Part shown: piece after piece, positions 1 through 12,674 of the stretch
Layout: every line of letters starts with the position of its first letter
Position numbering within the stretch: the first letter of the stretch is position 1
Source of the DNA: Blastomyces gilchristii SLH14081
Taxonomy: Eukaryota; Ascomycota; Eurotiomycetes; Onygenales; Ajellomycetaceae
Reading direction: 5' to 3'
DNA: 64,000 bases
Assembly: GCF_000003855.2 (NCBI RefSeq)
Contig: NW_003101679.1
Span: 3,241,558-3,305,557 of the forward strand
Notes under the pieces: generated by a model
Database searches by the model: none
What the model saw: only the letters and a program-made list of their open reading frames with translations
Told to the model about the DNA's origin: nothing
Program-made: the position numbers and the translations under genes

Positions 1-1357
1 TGATTCATTCTTTAAGTGAGAAGACACTGATCTTTCTCTTAAGTGAGATGACACATAGATTAATTAACAGTTGAAAGTAATATGTTCTGATCAGTTACAG
101 TTAATGTATACTTCTTATTAATATTGATCAGTGACTTCTTTAAGAGTGATCTCAGAGACTCAGAAGCCTGTTCAGATAACAGAAACTCTTGCTTATGTAT
201 AGATATTTAAGTCTATTCAGTTCATAGCATCTGCATCATTGTTGTTATTCCTCAGTGCAGATGTATGAGTGACTGAGTTATTTCTTAATATAGGTGTATA
301 AGTGTAATGTCTTCTATCACTGTTCTGTGTACTCTTAAGCTTGATAAGATGATCATTCAATGTCTGAAGTTATACACAGAAATCTTCATAAGTCTGGTCT
401 TTGTCTATGCTTATGAGAGTCTGTAAGAGTTCAAAAGTTAATATCTTTTTAAGCATACTAATCTTCATTCAATTCTCTCAAGATTGATCACCTGCTTCTA
501 AAATCTTGATATCAAAGTCAGGAATGAATATTATGAGAGAAGTATTTCTCTGTTAAGTACTCTATAATCAATCTAATACTTTCTGTTGCATGACAGTATC
601 TTAGAACAGAATATCAAGATATTTGATAATATTATCAGGCATTTGTAACACTGATTCACATGCTTTTATTTATGAATAAAACTTCTGTTTTATGTGATTC
701 TTCAATCATTCCTTAATATATCAATCTTGATTGATTAGTGAACTGATGACATCTTTATCTATACTCAGTTTCATGAGCATTTTCATTCTTTATAATAAGT
801 AGAGAGTGAGATCAGAAGTATTGAAATATGTAGAAGTATTTAAGTGTTCTTTCAGTACTTTTATATTTAATTCTATGAATGTTGAAATTGCATGAGTTTC
901 TTGTTGAGATAATTATTGAATCTCTTTATATTAATGTTATTAAGTTGCATGCATATCAGCTATTTATTGTTATTATAGTTTCAACATTGCTCAGAATTAC
1001 TGTGATACTGTGTCTATACTTATGTTTAAGAGTTCTCTCATGTTATCATTAGACATGATTATGTTGATTGTTGAACATGTGATATCTGTGGAATCAGAAG
1101 AAGTGTAATTGTATGAATATCTCATATATCTGTGTCAGAACTCTCGAGTCTTTCACTGATATTCTCTTTATAAGATCTTGTTCTCTTTGCAAGATCTTGT
1201 TGCAGAGTCAGAGTGACTGGTGAGCAAGCTTCTATCTGAGAACTTAGTGTCTGCTTAACTGATTAAGACTATTTCTCTATTTCTTATGTGTTGTTATGTG
1301 TTTAAATATCTCAGTGAGTAATTGTTTCTAATGAGAAGATAATGAATGTTTTTCAAG
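1..1357 (-). pseudogene. Gypsy-GyA gag region, partial second tandem unit
   Basis: This stretch matches 5469-6773 base for base apart from scattered transitions and small indels, in the same orientation. It lies on the far side of the LTR at 1358-1685, so it is the 5' internal (gag-side) part of another GyA unit whose remainder is left of the window. No long reading frame survives. Short Gag-like frames, rich in Lys, Asn and Leu and without Cys knuckles, can be followed on the minus strand. Assignment as gag rests on its place directly inside the LTR and upstream of pol in the neighbouring unit, not on a recognised domain. Confidence 0.7.
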
Positions 1358-1685
1358 TGTAAGAGGCCTACTGTAAGAGGCCTACGCCGAATAGATCGGT
1401 ATTATATTGATAGGTCTTATATAACAAAGAGAAAAATGTTAGTGAAGGAAAGAAAGAGAAAGTACGAGAATCAGTGATTGAAGTGGATATTTATACATGT
1501 ATGTGGTGATGTATGCAGTGATGCTTCGGGGCAGAAGAATATACATGTGTTTGTAGCAGCTGAGAATCAGCAATTGAAACATACACATTCATGGCAGCTG
1601 AGGATCAGCGATCGGGAATGAGGTGGTAGGAATCTATGAAGTGTATGAAATAGTCTATATGATTGATCAGGCACAGCTCATCATA
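1358..1685 (-). repeat. GyA LTR shared by two tandem units
   Basis: It corresponds to the LTR at 6774-7087 and, inverted, to 58973-59266. On the minus strand the intact form begins TGTGG and ends TTACA. Here the beginning has mutated to TATGATGAG. It serves as the 3' LTR of the unit at 1686-6773 and also borders the gag region at 1-1357, so it is shared. Its outer 14 bp (1358-1371) are repeated immediately at 1372-1385, a small tandem duplication absent from the other copies. Confidence 0.85.
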
Positions 1686-1701
1686 TTAGTCCCCTCTTCT
1701 C
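1686..1701 (-). other. Polypurine tract of GyA
   Basis: On the minus strand the bases just upstream of the 3' LTR read GAGAAGAGGGGACTAA. This is the expected plus-strand primer site for reverse transcription. The GyB copy has the related purine run GAAAAGAAGAGACTAA before its 3' LTR (58956-58972). Confidence 0.75.
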
Positions 1702-4700
1702 AGAAGCAGTTCTCATCAGTCAAGAACTGCTGTTTTGAATAACATGAAACTCAGAGTTCAGGTCAGTTGATCATAGCTGACTCATTTCACAAGATATTAT
1801 CAACTGCGGCTGTGTGATCTTTCATTGAGAATATCTTCAATCTCTTATTTGAGCTCATTATCTTCTTCTATGATTCCTGGTGACTGTCAATTGAAAGTTA
1901 GTTGAGAAGGGAACAGATCAGTGATAGCACAGTGAAGCAAGCTTATATAAAAGATATCATGAATCTCTGATGATGTGTCAAGACAGTAGTTATGACTATC
2001 TAGAACTTCTATCACTTTATACTTGACATGATGATAATCTAGCATACAAGATGAATGTGTAATTTGTATATTCTTAAGATTTAATTATACTAGATCTTCT
2101 ATCTTATATTGTTCAGTGAGATCTCAGTGAACATTGATTTGATTCTCTTAATCTTATTTTGCAGTTGTCATGAAGACCTCTGCTCAATCACAGGCATCTC
2201 AGAGCTTTATTACTATATTATCAGTGATCTGAATCAGACTGCAGAGATCTGATGTGAACTGTGTAATCTCTAGAAGATTCAACACCTTCATGTGATAACT
2301 ATGTGTAAGAAAGAATAAGCTTATGTCTGTTGAAACAGCATCTTATTCATTGATAGTGATCTCTGTATGTAGAAGCAGATCATGTCAATCATCTTATGAG
2401 TGATTGCAGAACTTACAGAGATAGTTCTTTACAGTCTGAATTATTCATTCTGATGCATCATTAATCTCAGAGTGATAGACAGTTGACAGACAGTGTGTAA
2501 TCTTGAGAACTTGACAGATTCTTGTTCAGAGAGTGCTTACAAATTGATGACTCTGATCTGATACTATTGATCTCAGTAACTCATGTATCTGATAGAATGA
2601 ACTCTGTAAGAAGGCTTCAGTGACTTGTTCAGTATTCATCTTGTCACAAGATTTCAATATTACATCTTTACTTAGTTAATCAATGATAATCAGAATGTTT
2701 CTACAACTCTTACTCTCAGATAGATCAACAGTGAAGTTAATTACTACATCTCACCAGATTCTATCAGAAATATTGAGTGATTTCAGTAGATCTTTTCTAT
2801 GATTCTTTTATAAAGTAATGAAAGAACAGTGATTACAGTTTCAGATGAAGTGTCTGATACTGTTTAATATCTCAGGTTAATAGAACTCTCAGGAGATCAT
2901 TCTATACAGTTATTCACAGTCTGAATAATCAGTTATATGTGAATCATGCATCTCTTGCATTATCTGAGTGTGTAAGAGTTCAGAGTGAGGAACTCAGTGT
3001 CATTTGTGAAATTGTAGAGTGTTATTATCATTGATTGAACATTCTGAGATGTCAGTTCTTACATATAATTCTGAGAGAAATCAGAATACTTCTTGTCATA
3101 CTGCTTCAGTGAGTGCTTGAAGAAGTTCATCAGTTTAAGCTGCTATATGTCATAGCTCATCTAATGTAGATTCAGAAGAAGTTGAGATATCAGTGACAGT
3201 TCTAATCAGAGAAGCATGTATAGTGCTGTGAGCTGTTTCATCTTGATTAACTAGTATCTTCAGATTCAAGAGTCAGTGCTCTCAGTTCATTCAGTGAGTA
3301 TCTGTTACATTGAATAGTATATCTTGCTCTTGTTATGAGAGGGCATCTGTCATCGAGTTCTGGCTGTCAGAATAATAGTGTATTGTAAAATGAAAGCAGC
3401 TTAAGAACTCAGATCATTACATCTATCATTCTGTGAGTTTATAGATAGTTGTGAAGTATTTGAGGTTTTTATGATCTGTGACTATCTCAAATTTGAAAAC
3501 ACTTCAGAGTTCAGAGTTTCATTCTTCTAAACAGTGTATGATCACAAGAAGTTCCTTATCATAGATCTTATAATTGCATTCAGTGAGACTCAGTTTCTTA
3601 GATATGAAGACACATGATTATAGAACATCTTCATTATCATATTACAATATCACTTCTTCTATCACATAGTCAGAGAAATCAGCTTTAACAACTATCTCAC
3701 AATCAGAATTGAATGTTATCAGTAGAGAGATATTAATAAATATCTTCTTCATCTGTATAAATACAGCTTCAGTGTCTGCTGATCATTGAAATACTGTGTC
3801 TTTCTTAGTGAGTTCTGTAAGTGGTCTCACAATATCTGAGAAGTTCCATATAAATCACTGATAGAAGTTAGCAAATTCAATGAAACTTTGTACATCTTTC
3901 ACAGTGCATGAGACCTCTCATTCAAGAATAGCAGAGACCTTCTCAGAATTCATTCAGATTCTCTTATCAGCTTCTATGATGAAATCTAAGTATTTAGTAC
4001 TCTTGACTTTGAAATCACACTTGTCAATATCAATTGATAGTCCTGCTTCTTGTAGTTATTGTAATACTCTTTGTATATACTCTTGATATTTCTTTCTGAA
4101 TTCATCAGTGAAGATGAGAATGTCATCTAGATAAGCAGATACAAATTCATCAAGAAAGTCTCAGAGTGCTCAGTTGATATACTTCTGAAATATACTGAGA
4201 GTATTGATCAGTTCAAAGAGTGTGACTACTCATTCAAAAAGATTATATTATATTTGAAATACTGTAAATCACTCATCTCCTTCAACAATGCAGATCTTAT
4301 GAAATGCAGTGATGATATCTAACTTTATAAATCATTGAGCTTGTTCAATGTGAGCTAGAGTTTCATTGATAAGAGATAAAGAATAATAATCTTTCTTTAT
4401 TAATCTGTTCAATTCTTGATAATTCATACAGAACTGAAGTTCTTCATCTGATTTCTTTGCAAAGAGAATAGAGACTGCAGTGAAAGAGTTGCTAATATGT
4501 ATGAATTCTTTATTTAACAGATCATTAAGTGTCTTTTAAAGAAGAAGAAGTTCATCTTGAAATATGTTATAAAGAGAACCTCATGATGATTCAAGATTCT
4601 TATCATTCTTTTTCTCTAACTTGATACTGTGATTCACTTCACAACCTTGTAAGAGAGGTATATTTATAATATTATCTTGTTAAAAGATATCTAGATATTC

Positions 4701-5460
4701 ATGATATTATTAAGAGAGTTTTGTATAAGAATCTGTTATTATAATATGAGATAACTTTTCTAGAGTCTTTTTGATATCAGCCAGACTGATGGAATAGATT
4801 GACACATGATTCTACTGTCAGTGAACTTGTCAGTGACTCTGTCAGTGACTCTGTCAGTGGTTTTAATAATGACTTCTTTTTCAGAGTATTTTGTAAGTGT
4901 TGACAGAGATCTGTGTAAGATTCATAGTCTTGTGAATATTATCTTTGTGAATTCTATCATTATTAGAGAATATCAAGCTTCTGTTTTAAGCATTCAGTAA
5001 GATATCTTATTCAGATAGTCAGATAAGTTCTAACATAAGATTATAATCAAGATTATTAACTTTATATGTGTAGATATCTTCATGTTGATATTCTCTCATA
5101 TCTATGTTTAGTTTCATCATGTAACAGATACAAACATTCTTCAGATCATTAAATTCTGTGAAAAGTCAGAGTTTTGATAAAGAGATATGCTGAAGATTAT
5201 AATATCTTACAACTGAAGATTTTATCATTGTATAGTAACATAGATCACTGTCTATCATGGCTTTTATATTATACATGTTATCAATCACAGTAGATACAAG
5301 AATCACATTCATTGTTATTTTCTCTTTAAATTATTATAATCTGATCTCTTCAAGCTTCTGTTTATGAATTTGAATAGAAGCTAATCTTTTTCCTGTTTCA
5401 TTAGAACATTCTTATAGTTATCTTCTGAATCTTTCTTCACTGTAATATAGTTGACACAGA
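1686..5460 (-). pseudogene. GyA pol polyprotein (RT, RNase H, integrase, chromodomain), degenerate
   Basis: This is the Pol of a Ty3/Gypsy chromovirus, read on the minus strand and full of premature stops. Reverse transcriptase spans about 4600-4000: the fingers motif ILFAKKSDEE lies near 4450-4475 and the catalytic YLDD is still readable at about 4113-4144. RNase H begins near 3720 with VVKADFSDY. The integrase zinc finger lies near 2960-2900 (MHDSHI), and the catalytic core follows at about 2800-2450 (VSD..HQF). The C-terminal chromodomain-like region is near 1870-1700, by comparison with GyB. Most stops are TGA at Trp positions or TAA/TAG at Gln positions, so the damage is by C-to-T transitions. 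It is flanked by gag (5461-6773) and the polypurine tract (1686-1701). Confidence 0.85.
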
Positions 5461-6773
5461 CAGACACTGATTCATCTTTTAAATAAGAAGACATCAATCT
5501 TTCTCTTGATTGAGAAGATATAGAGGTTGATTAGCAGTTGAAAGTAATATACTCTGATCAGTTACAGTTGATGCACACTTCTTGTTAATGTTAATTAATG
5601 ACTTCTTTGAAAGTGATCCCAGGAACTCAGAAGCCTGTTCAGATGATAAAGACTCTTGCTTATATATAGACATTTGAGTCTACTCAATTCATGATATCTG
5701 CATCATTGTTATTCTTCAGCACAAGTGTATAAGTCACTGAGATGTAATGTCTTCTATCACTGTTCTGTATACTCTTGAGCTTGATAAGATAGTCATTCAA
5801 TATCTGAAGCTGTGTGCAGAAGTCTTTATAAGTCTGGTCTTTATCTACACTTATAAGAGTCTGTAAGAGTTTGAAAGTTAATGTCTTCTTAAGCATACTA
5901 ATCTTCATTTGATTCTCTCAAGATTGATCTTCTGCTTCTAGAATTTTAATGTTGAAGTCAGGAATGAATATTATAAGAGAAGTGTTTCTCTGTCAGATAC
6001 TCTGTAATCAATCTAATACTTTCTATTGTATAACAGTGTCTTAGAACAGAATATCAAGATATTTGATAATATTATCAGATGTTTGTAACACTGATTCACA
6101 TGCTTTTATTTATGAATAAAACTTCTGTTTCATATGATTCTTCAATCATTTATTAATATATCAATCTTAATTGATTAGTGAACTGATAATATCTTCATCT
6201 ACACTCAGTTTTACAAGCATTTCTATTCTTCATAATGAGTAGAGAGTGTGATTGAAAGTATTGAAATATGTAAGAGTATCTAAGTGTTCTTTCAGCACTT
6301 TTGTATTCAATTCTATAGATGTTGAAATTGTCTGAGTTTCTTATTATGATAATTGTTGAATCTCTTTATATTGATGTTATTGAGTTATATACATATCAGC
6401 TATTTATTACTGTTACAATTTCAACATTGCTTGAAGCTACTGTGATATTACTTCTATGCTTGTGTTCAAGAGTTCTCTCATATTATTGTTAGATATGATT
6501 ATCAATTGTCAGATGTGTAATTGTATGAATATCTTATATATCTGAGTGTCAGAACTCTCAGGTCTTTTGCTGATATTCTCTTATAAGATCTTACTCTCTT
6601 TGTAAGATCTTGTTACAGAGTCAGAGTGACTGATGAGCAAGCTTCTATCTGAGAACTCAGTGTTTACCTTAACTGATTGTTTCTCTTTCTTATGTGTTGT
6701 TACATGTTCAGATATCTCTTGATAAATAATTGTTTCTAATGAGGAGATGATGCATGAATAAACATTTTTCTAG
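5461..6773 (-). pseudogene. GyA gag region
   Basis: This is the 5' internal region of the complete GyA unit, directly downstream (minus strand) of the 5' LTR at 6774-7087. The longest surviving frame is at 5684-5908 (74 codons), Lys/Leu-rich with the motif TYKDFCTQLQ. It is also readable at about 375-420 in the neighbouring unit. I recognise no zinc knuckle, so the Gag assignment is positional. I see no TGG-type primer-binding site right after the LTR (the minus strand reads CTAGAAAAATG), so the priming tRNA cannot be named. Confidence 0.6.
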
Positions 6774-7087
6774 TGTAAGAAGCCTACACTGAATAGATCA
6801 GTATTATATTGATAGGTCTTATATAACAAAGAGAAAAATGTTAGAGAAGGAAAGAAAGAGAAAGTACAAGAATCAGCGATTGAAGTGGATATTTATACAC
6901 ATATGCAGTGGCATACACAGTGGTGCTTCGGGGCGGAAGAATATACGCGCGTTCGTAGTAGCCGAGGATCGGCGATTGGAACATACACATTCGTGGCGGC
7001 CGAGGATCGGCGATCAGGAATGAGGCGGTAGGAATCTATGGAGTGTACGGAATAGTCTATATGATTGATCGGGCGCAGCCCGCCACA
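6774..7087 (-). repeat. GyA 5' LTR
   Basis: This 314 bp LTR on the minus strand starts TGTGGCGGGCTGCGCCCG and ends CTTCTTACA, a TG...CA pair. It is the best preserved GyA LTR. The stretch at about 6920-7087 keeps many CpG sites, whereas the adjoining internal region has almost none. It is paired with 1358-1685 around the internal region. Confidence 0.9.
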
Positions 7088-7359
7088 CCTACACTGAATA
7101 GATCAGTATAATATATAGGTCTTATATAACAAAGTGAAAAATGTTAAAGAAGGAAAGAAAAGAGAGAAAGTGTGAAAATCAGTCATCAGAATGAATATTT
7201 ATATATGTATGTGATGATGTACACAGTGAAGCTTCGGAGCGGAAGAATAGAAATTCTGTAGGTTTTCAGCTGAGAATCAGCAACCGAGAATCAGAGTGGT
7301 AGAAATCTGTGAAGTGTAACGGAATAGTCTATATAATTGATCAGGCGCAGCCCGTCACA
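7088..7359 (-). repeat. Second GyA LTR abutting the first, truncated
   Basis: A diverged LTR of the same family lies head to tail against 6774-7087 with no spacer. It lacks the outer 9 bp (TGTAAGAAG) and has internal deletions near 7235-7270. On its other side it meets LINE H sequence (GTAGCTATTATC, RT region). It looks like an older LTR, or the end of another tandem unit, recombined with the array. Confidence 0.8.
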
Positions 7360-8938
7360 AGTAGCTATTATCTTTTCTAAAATCTTTCTGAGACAGTTCA
7401 ATAGAGATATTACTCTATATAACTTAGAAATTGAAGCTTTTCTATTAGGTTTTACAAGGATTACTTCAGTAGCTTCTCTTCAGCATTCAGAATGATAATC
7501 ATTTTTCAAGAGATTGTAAAAGAGCTTAAAATATTCATTCTTCAAGTAAAATATGTATTTTGAATGATTAAGTGATTAATTAAATCAGGCCCTGCAGCAG
7601 TTTTAATTGAACTTAAGAAGATAGCTGACTCTAATTCATCTTATATAAGTTCAGACTATTCTTAGTAATTTTCATTAATATAGTTATAAAGTGATATATT
7701 CTTCTTCTGTAAATCTGAATCTGATAACTTTTAAAAGAGAATTCTCATAAAAGCTTAACATTTTTTCTCAAAAGAATTTACTGTATATGATTCATTCTGA
7801 AACTTATATTCTAAGACTGAAAGTTTTGCTACACTTCTTATTTTAGTATATTTGAATGCTTTAAAATCTTCTTTTTCTTATACTTCTTTAAGAAATTTGT
7901 TTCAGCAGTCTGTTTTAACTTGTTTAATATCTGAAAAATATTCATTTCTGACAGCTTTGAACTCTTTATCAGATATTACATTATTCTTTCAATCTCTTCT
8001 AGTAGTGACTAATTATTTTTTTTGAATGTGATATTCTCATTTCATCAAGATTTGAAATACTCAGAAGACTTTTTCTTTAAAATATTATCTCTAATACTTA
8101 TTAGAATAATAGATGTAATGAGCTTTACTCTATTCTTAAGTATTTTATTTAAGATATCTTGACTGAGATTTCAATAGAGCTCACTCTGCTTTTCAGATTT
8201 TAATAGTTTTATACTTTCTTCAACTGCTTTTCAATCAGCTTCTTCATAGTTATGCTGATTAGAGAGAAGAGAATTTTCACTTATTTATTTTTCACTCAGT
8301 TTAATATTAAATTGAATAATCTCATGATCTGATTCTGATGTCTCATTTGAATCAATAAATCAGTTTATAAGTTTTTTTTCAATTAGATTTTATAACATGA
8401 AGATTAAATTTATAATAGATTTCTATTTTATATCTTTTCTAAAGAATGTTTGTTAATCAGACTTGTTAACTAGATCTATTGAATACTTAAAGATTCATTT
8501 AACTAGTTTATCTACTCTTACTACTCTTTCATATTCTGAATTCTATCAGAGATAATGTGCATTGAAATCTCCTGCAATTATAGAGTTTTTTAACAGAGTT
8601 ATATTTAAAAATTCTGTATTAATTATTCAGATATTTTATTTTTCTTCAATAACTTTTCATTATAAATATTTATAAGTGGTATAGTATTAAACTCATTCTC
8701 TTTATCTATAATATCACTGACTAGAATATCAGAGTCAGACATGATATTAAATCTAAGATTAAATTAATATCTTAATGTCTTTCTTTCATAGATCACTTCT
8801 CTTGACTTTATCTTCAACTTTTGAGATAGAAAGCAGTAGTAACTTGAATAAGAAATGATGTATTTTTACTCAGCATCAAAATTCAGTTTCTGAAGAAGTA
8901 TAAAATCAACTTTTTATTCAAATACAATTTAAAGATAA
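7360..8938 (-). pseudogene. LINE H ORF2, endonuclease and start of RT (left fragment)
   Basis: This minus-strand LINE ORF2 section runs from the endonuclease at high coordinates to the start of the RT at 7360. It aligns along its whole length with LINE A 14950-16520 and LINE C 30330-31915. It contains the endonuclease core (GDFNAH-type region near 8560-8580) and the linker, and breaks at GTAGCTATTATC where the GyA LTR begins. At 8935-8938 (ATAA) it is interrupted by X1, and the same LINE resumes at 51315. Stops are frequent, so it is dead. The 3' half (rest of RT, RNase H) is not in this window. Confidence 0.85.
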
Positions 8939-9105
8939 TGTGGTTCGGAAGAACGTACGACCGCCGGATAATAACGCGGCCGCTTCCGAACATGCTTACG
9001 AATGTAAAGGGGCCATAGCGGCCACTAATTAATTTAGTATAACATATATAAGAAGCTGGCGTACACCTGTAATTGTATGCTGACTCAAGCAACCTTTGAA
9101 TCACA
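8939..9105 (+). repeat. X1 5' LTR (167 bp)
   Basis: It begins TGTGGTTCGGAAG and ends TTTGAATCACA, so the ends form a short imperfect inverted repeat (TGTGRTTC). The same unit occurs at 24488-24654 and 45449-45613 (inverted, X2), 27106-27272 (X3) and 51148-51314 (X1 3'). It keeps CpG-rich blocks such as GCGGCCGC that are almost absent from the element interior. Confidence 0.9.
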
Positions 9106-12100
9106 TCTGATAGCATGTCTAAAAACTGGTGAGAAGTACAGACTTCTTCAGAGTGTGATAATTCCATCTATGAAGTGATTCATAGTTATCATATCAGTGT
9201 GGTTTCAAAATGTCTCAAAAGATAGTGTATGAAGAGCAGTGAGTGAAAGAGTATCTGATTAATGCTGCTCTACTTGTTGAGGAAAAACTTCATACTCAGA
9301 TGAATGCCATGTATGCAAATGAATGAGATGTAAGAAAAGAGAATGAGAGTGATGAACTAGATTCAAAGAAGTTTACTCTCTACTCAAAAGAAGAATAAAA
9401 AGAGAGATGATTATCATCAGAATTGTATGATAATAACAGGAAATCAGAAGTCATATTATAATATAATAATATAATGATATAATGATAGACATTATACAAT
9501 TAATAAGAAATCACTGAAATGAATATCTTCTCTAGTCAATATGAATAACAACACTCTTCTCTGCTATCTGAACCAGAAGATATGCAGAACCTCTCAGAGA
9601 GTTTACTCAAAGCAGTAAGAAAAGTAGCTGAGATCACTGAAGTGAAATCAAAGCTCTGTATGTGTACAAGAATTCTAAATGAGATTGAGATCTTGTGTAC
9701 ACAGTGGCAGGCCGAGGCAGAAGTCAAACAACAATTGACATTCACTGTGAATTAAGTATTTACTATGAAGATTATTATTATTATTATTCTTCAATTATAG
9801 ATGTATGCAGTCAGAGACTATGATATCTACCAGAGAATTAAAAGTTCTCAGGGTTTTTTCTATATCTATAAAGATAACTATCATACATTCACCAATTTCA
9901 GATATGCAAAATCAGAAAATTCCAGCTTAGAATACAAAAACTGTTTACAAATTGCAGTGTTTTAACATCTTCTGATACTTTGAAACCATTTGACAGTATC
10001 ATGACAAAAGAAAAGAGAACACAGTCTTAAAGATAGACACATTAAACAGATAGATAGAAAAGAATAGAAAGGAAAAAATAAAGTAAAATAGAGAGAGACT
10101 GTAATGAAACAAATTCTCAAAAGATAGTATATAGCTGTTTTAACAGACTATATCTGATCAATTTCCTTCTCTTCATATTCAGATATTTCTGAATTCAGTC
10201 ATTTCCTTGTAGCTGCTTGAGTTTCTGATAGAAAGTCTATTAAGTATTTAATTTCTGTCTCAGTTGAGAATAAGAATCTCATATTTAATTGATTTAGATT
10301 ATACTTCTCTTTCAATCTGACTCTGAGACTATTGTATAATGCACAGTGTATTACAATATGCTCAGGATTCTCATTTGCATTGCAGAATGAGCATTCTATT
10401 GAATCAAATCTATCATCAAATCTTTGTATATAAGATTTGAAATAGCCATGTTCTAGTTTTAGCTGTATTATAGATGAGAATATTTTCTTTTTACATTTAG
10501 TTGAACAAGATTTTCACTTGGATTTTGTTTTAAATCTTGAATAATGTATACTCTTCTTTTGTTTCTGCTAGCTTTCATTTCACTTGTTAAAACAAGATTC
10601 TTTTATTTTTCTCTTTATAAAAGATCAGGACACAATTTTTTGAATAGATCTGCTTAGTTCTGAACCTTTTTTTGCAGCTGAATCAGTTAATTCATTGCCA
10701 TGAATATTCATATGAGCAGGAACTCAGTGCAGATGAATTATCAGCTTTGATATTCTTCTCTTTTGAATTTTTAAAACAGAGTTTAAGATCAGTTCAAGAT
10801 TCATTTGATCATTATGAATCTGACTATTTCTAAGTCTTTTTAAAGCAGCTTAACTATCAGAGAATATTCATGCCTCTTTCAAACTATTTTCTCTTTTATG
10901 AGATTTTATTTCAATAAGTTTGAAAGCTTTCACTATTATAAATAGTTCAGTGTCAAAGACTTCAGATTCACATCCTAGATTTCAGAAATATGAGATACAA
11001 TTAATATTATCTTCAGTATAAGCAATGCCTGCGCCTAATCTATTCAAATTCTCGTTTTTTGAGCCATCTGAATAAATCAGAATAGAGTCTTTTATATTGA
11101 TTGTAGAAATTCTTCTCAAATGCTGTTCATATTCTTTCTCTTTAGATAGTTCACTTATTTGTAAGTCTATAAGAGATTCAAGCTTTTCTCTCCAGAGAGA
11201 TAACTTCTCATGATTAACTTTTTCAACATTTAAAATTTACTATGAAGAGCTTCACTGACATAATCATTATCATTAATAAGAATAGAGAAAACCAGGTTGT
11301 AGATCTGCAGTGAGAGATTGAATGTTTATACAGACAGATAACTGTGTCAAATCTGAAAATCTTATCATGATTGTTCATAATCTCATCAGAAGTGTACACA
11401 TCATCTGAGACTGCTATGCAGGATGAGAATTCAAGTATGAATTATATCAAGCCCGACAATCTGTCAGAGTCATTAAGCTTCAATGATAACTGAAAAAATA
11501 ATGCTGTAATCAGCTGACTAAGTCAGATACAATCATATTATCAGATTGAATGTGAACTTACAGACAGACAGTCAATGAAATTTCAACAAGTCTTAAGATC
11601 TGTCATGTTTCTACATGAAAAAGCAAAGTCATTATGAATGACTGATGAAAAGATGAATCTTGCAGACTCAGAGTGATATTCATTTCCATGAACATAGAAT
11701 GAGTTTTTCAAATGAATCTTGCACAACTTTGAGAAAGTGAATATATAAGACAAGTGTTATGAATACTTCACTGAGTGTAGATAAGTGAGTGATCTTACAT
11801 CATACTTCATATACTTCAGTTTATACTATCTCATGTTGAATGAAGAGCTTTTAATATCTTTCTGTTTACAGATCTTCATTTATGATCTTACACCTGAGTT
11901 GAGAGCAGAATGGAAATACTTAATCTTGTAATCAGATATAGTGAAAGAAGTATACAATATTCTCATTATATGAGAATAAGTAAGTTAATTGTGACAGAAA
12001 ATACTGCAATTGAGTATATCTCAGTAGAGAACAGATAATCAGACTTCTATAATACAAGTTATACATCTAAATATGATGAATCTAGATCTGAATGCTATTA

Positions 12101-12304
12101 CTAAAGCACTAAATTCTCTGAAAAAGAAATTCTCTGAGTGAAAATCTTGATATTATGAGTATCAAGCTTGCTTTAACTGCAGATGTCAAAGTCATGATGC
12201 AAAAGACTACACACAGCATACACAGTCAAGAGAAGTAAGAGAGTTAAAAAACTAGCAGAATCAGTGAGCTCAGAGACACTCACTAATATTCTATAAAAAG
12301 TCTT
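9106..12304 (+). pseudogene. X1 gag, interrupted by LINE B
   Basis: Gag of the Gypsy-X element lies in two plus-strand pieces, 9106-9771 and 11235-12304, and continues past LINE A at 20492. The clearest motif is a retroviral zinc knuckle at 12169-12210 (CFNCRCQSHDAKDY, pattern C-x2-C-x4-H-x4-C). Its last Cys has changed to Tyr here. The X2 copy has the matching motif near 43300-43345. The region upstream is Lys/Glu-rich with many TGA stops at Trp positions. It packages RNA in the particle in related elements. It is dead, both from the stops and from two LINE insertions. Confidence 0.75.
9772..11234 (-). mobile_element. LINE B, 5'-truncated copy
   Basis: A minus-strand LINE 3' end: the (TTA)n tail at 9772-9793, then 3' UTR with the conserved stem-loop, then ORF2 from its stop at 10148-10150 back to 11234 (RNase H and the C-terminal Cys/His region). 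It is flanked by the 14 bp duplication ATTTACTATGAAGA (9758-9771, 11235-11248). The X2 copy of gag near 44780-44810 shows the empty site. The 5' truncation is typical of target-primed reverse transcription. Confidence 0.9.
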
Positions 12305-12674
12305 ATTATTATTATTATTCTTCAATTATAGATGTATACAGTCAGAGACTATGACATCTACCTGAGAACCTTTAGTTCTCAGAGTTTTTCCTATATCTAT
12401 AGAGTCAACTATTATACATTTATCAATTTCAGACATGCAAAATCAGAAAATTCCAGCTCAGAATACAAAAACTGTTTACAAATTGCAGTATTTCAACACC
12501 TTCTGATACTTTGAAATCATTTGAAAATATTATGACAAAGGAAAAGAGAATATAGTCTTAAAGATAGACACATTAAAGAGATAGATAGAAAAGAACAGAA
12601 AGAAACAAGTACAGTAAAGAGAGACTATAACAAAATAAAATTATTAAAAGAGAGTGTATAGCTGTTTTAACAGA

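Noticed and set aside
3880..5000. Plus-strand small ORFs around 3880-4086 and 4806-5000
   Set aside because: They lie opposite the RT and upstream part of GyA pol and have no support beyond lacking stops.
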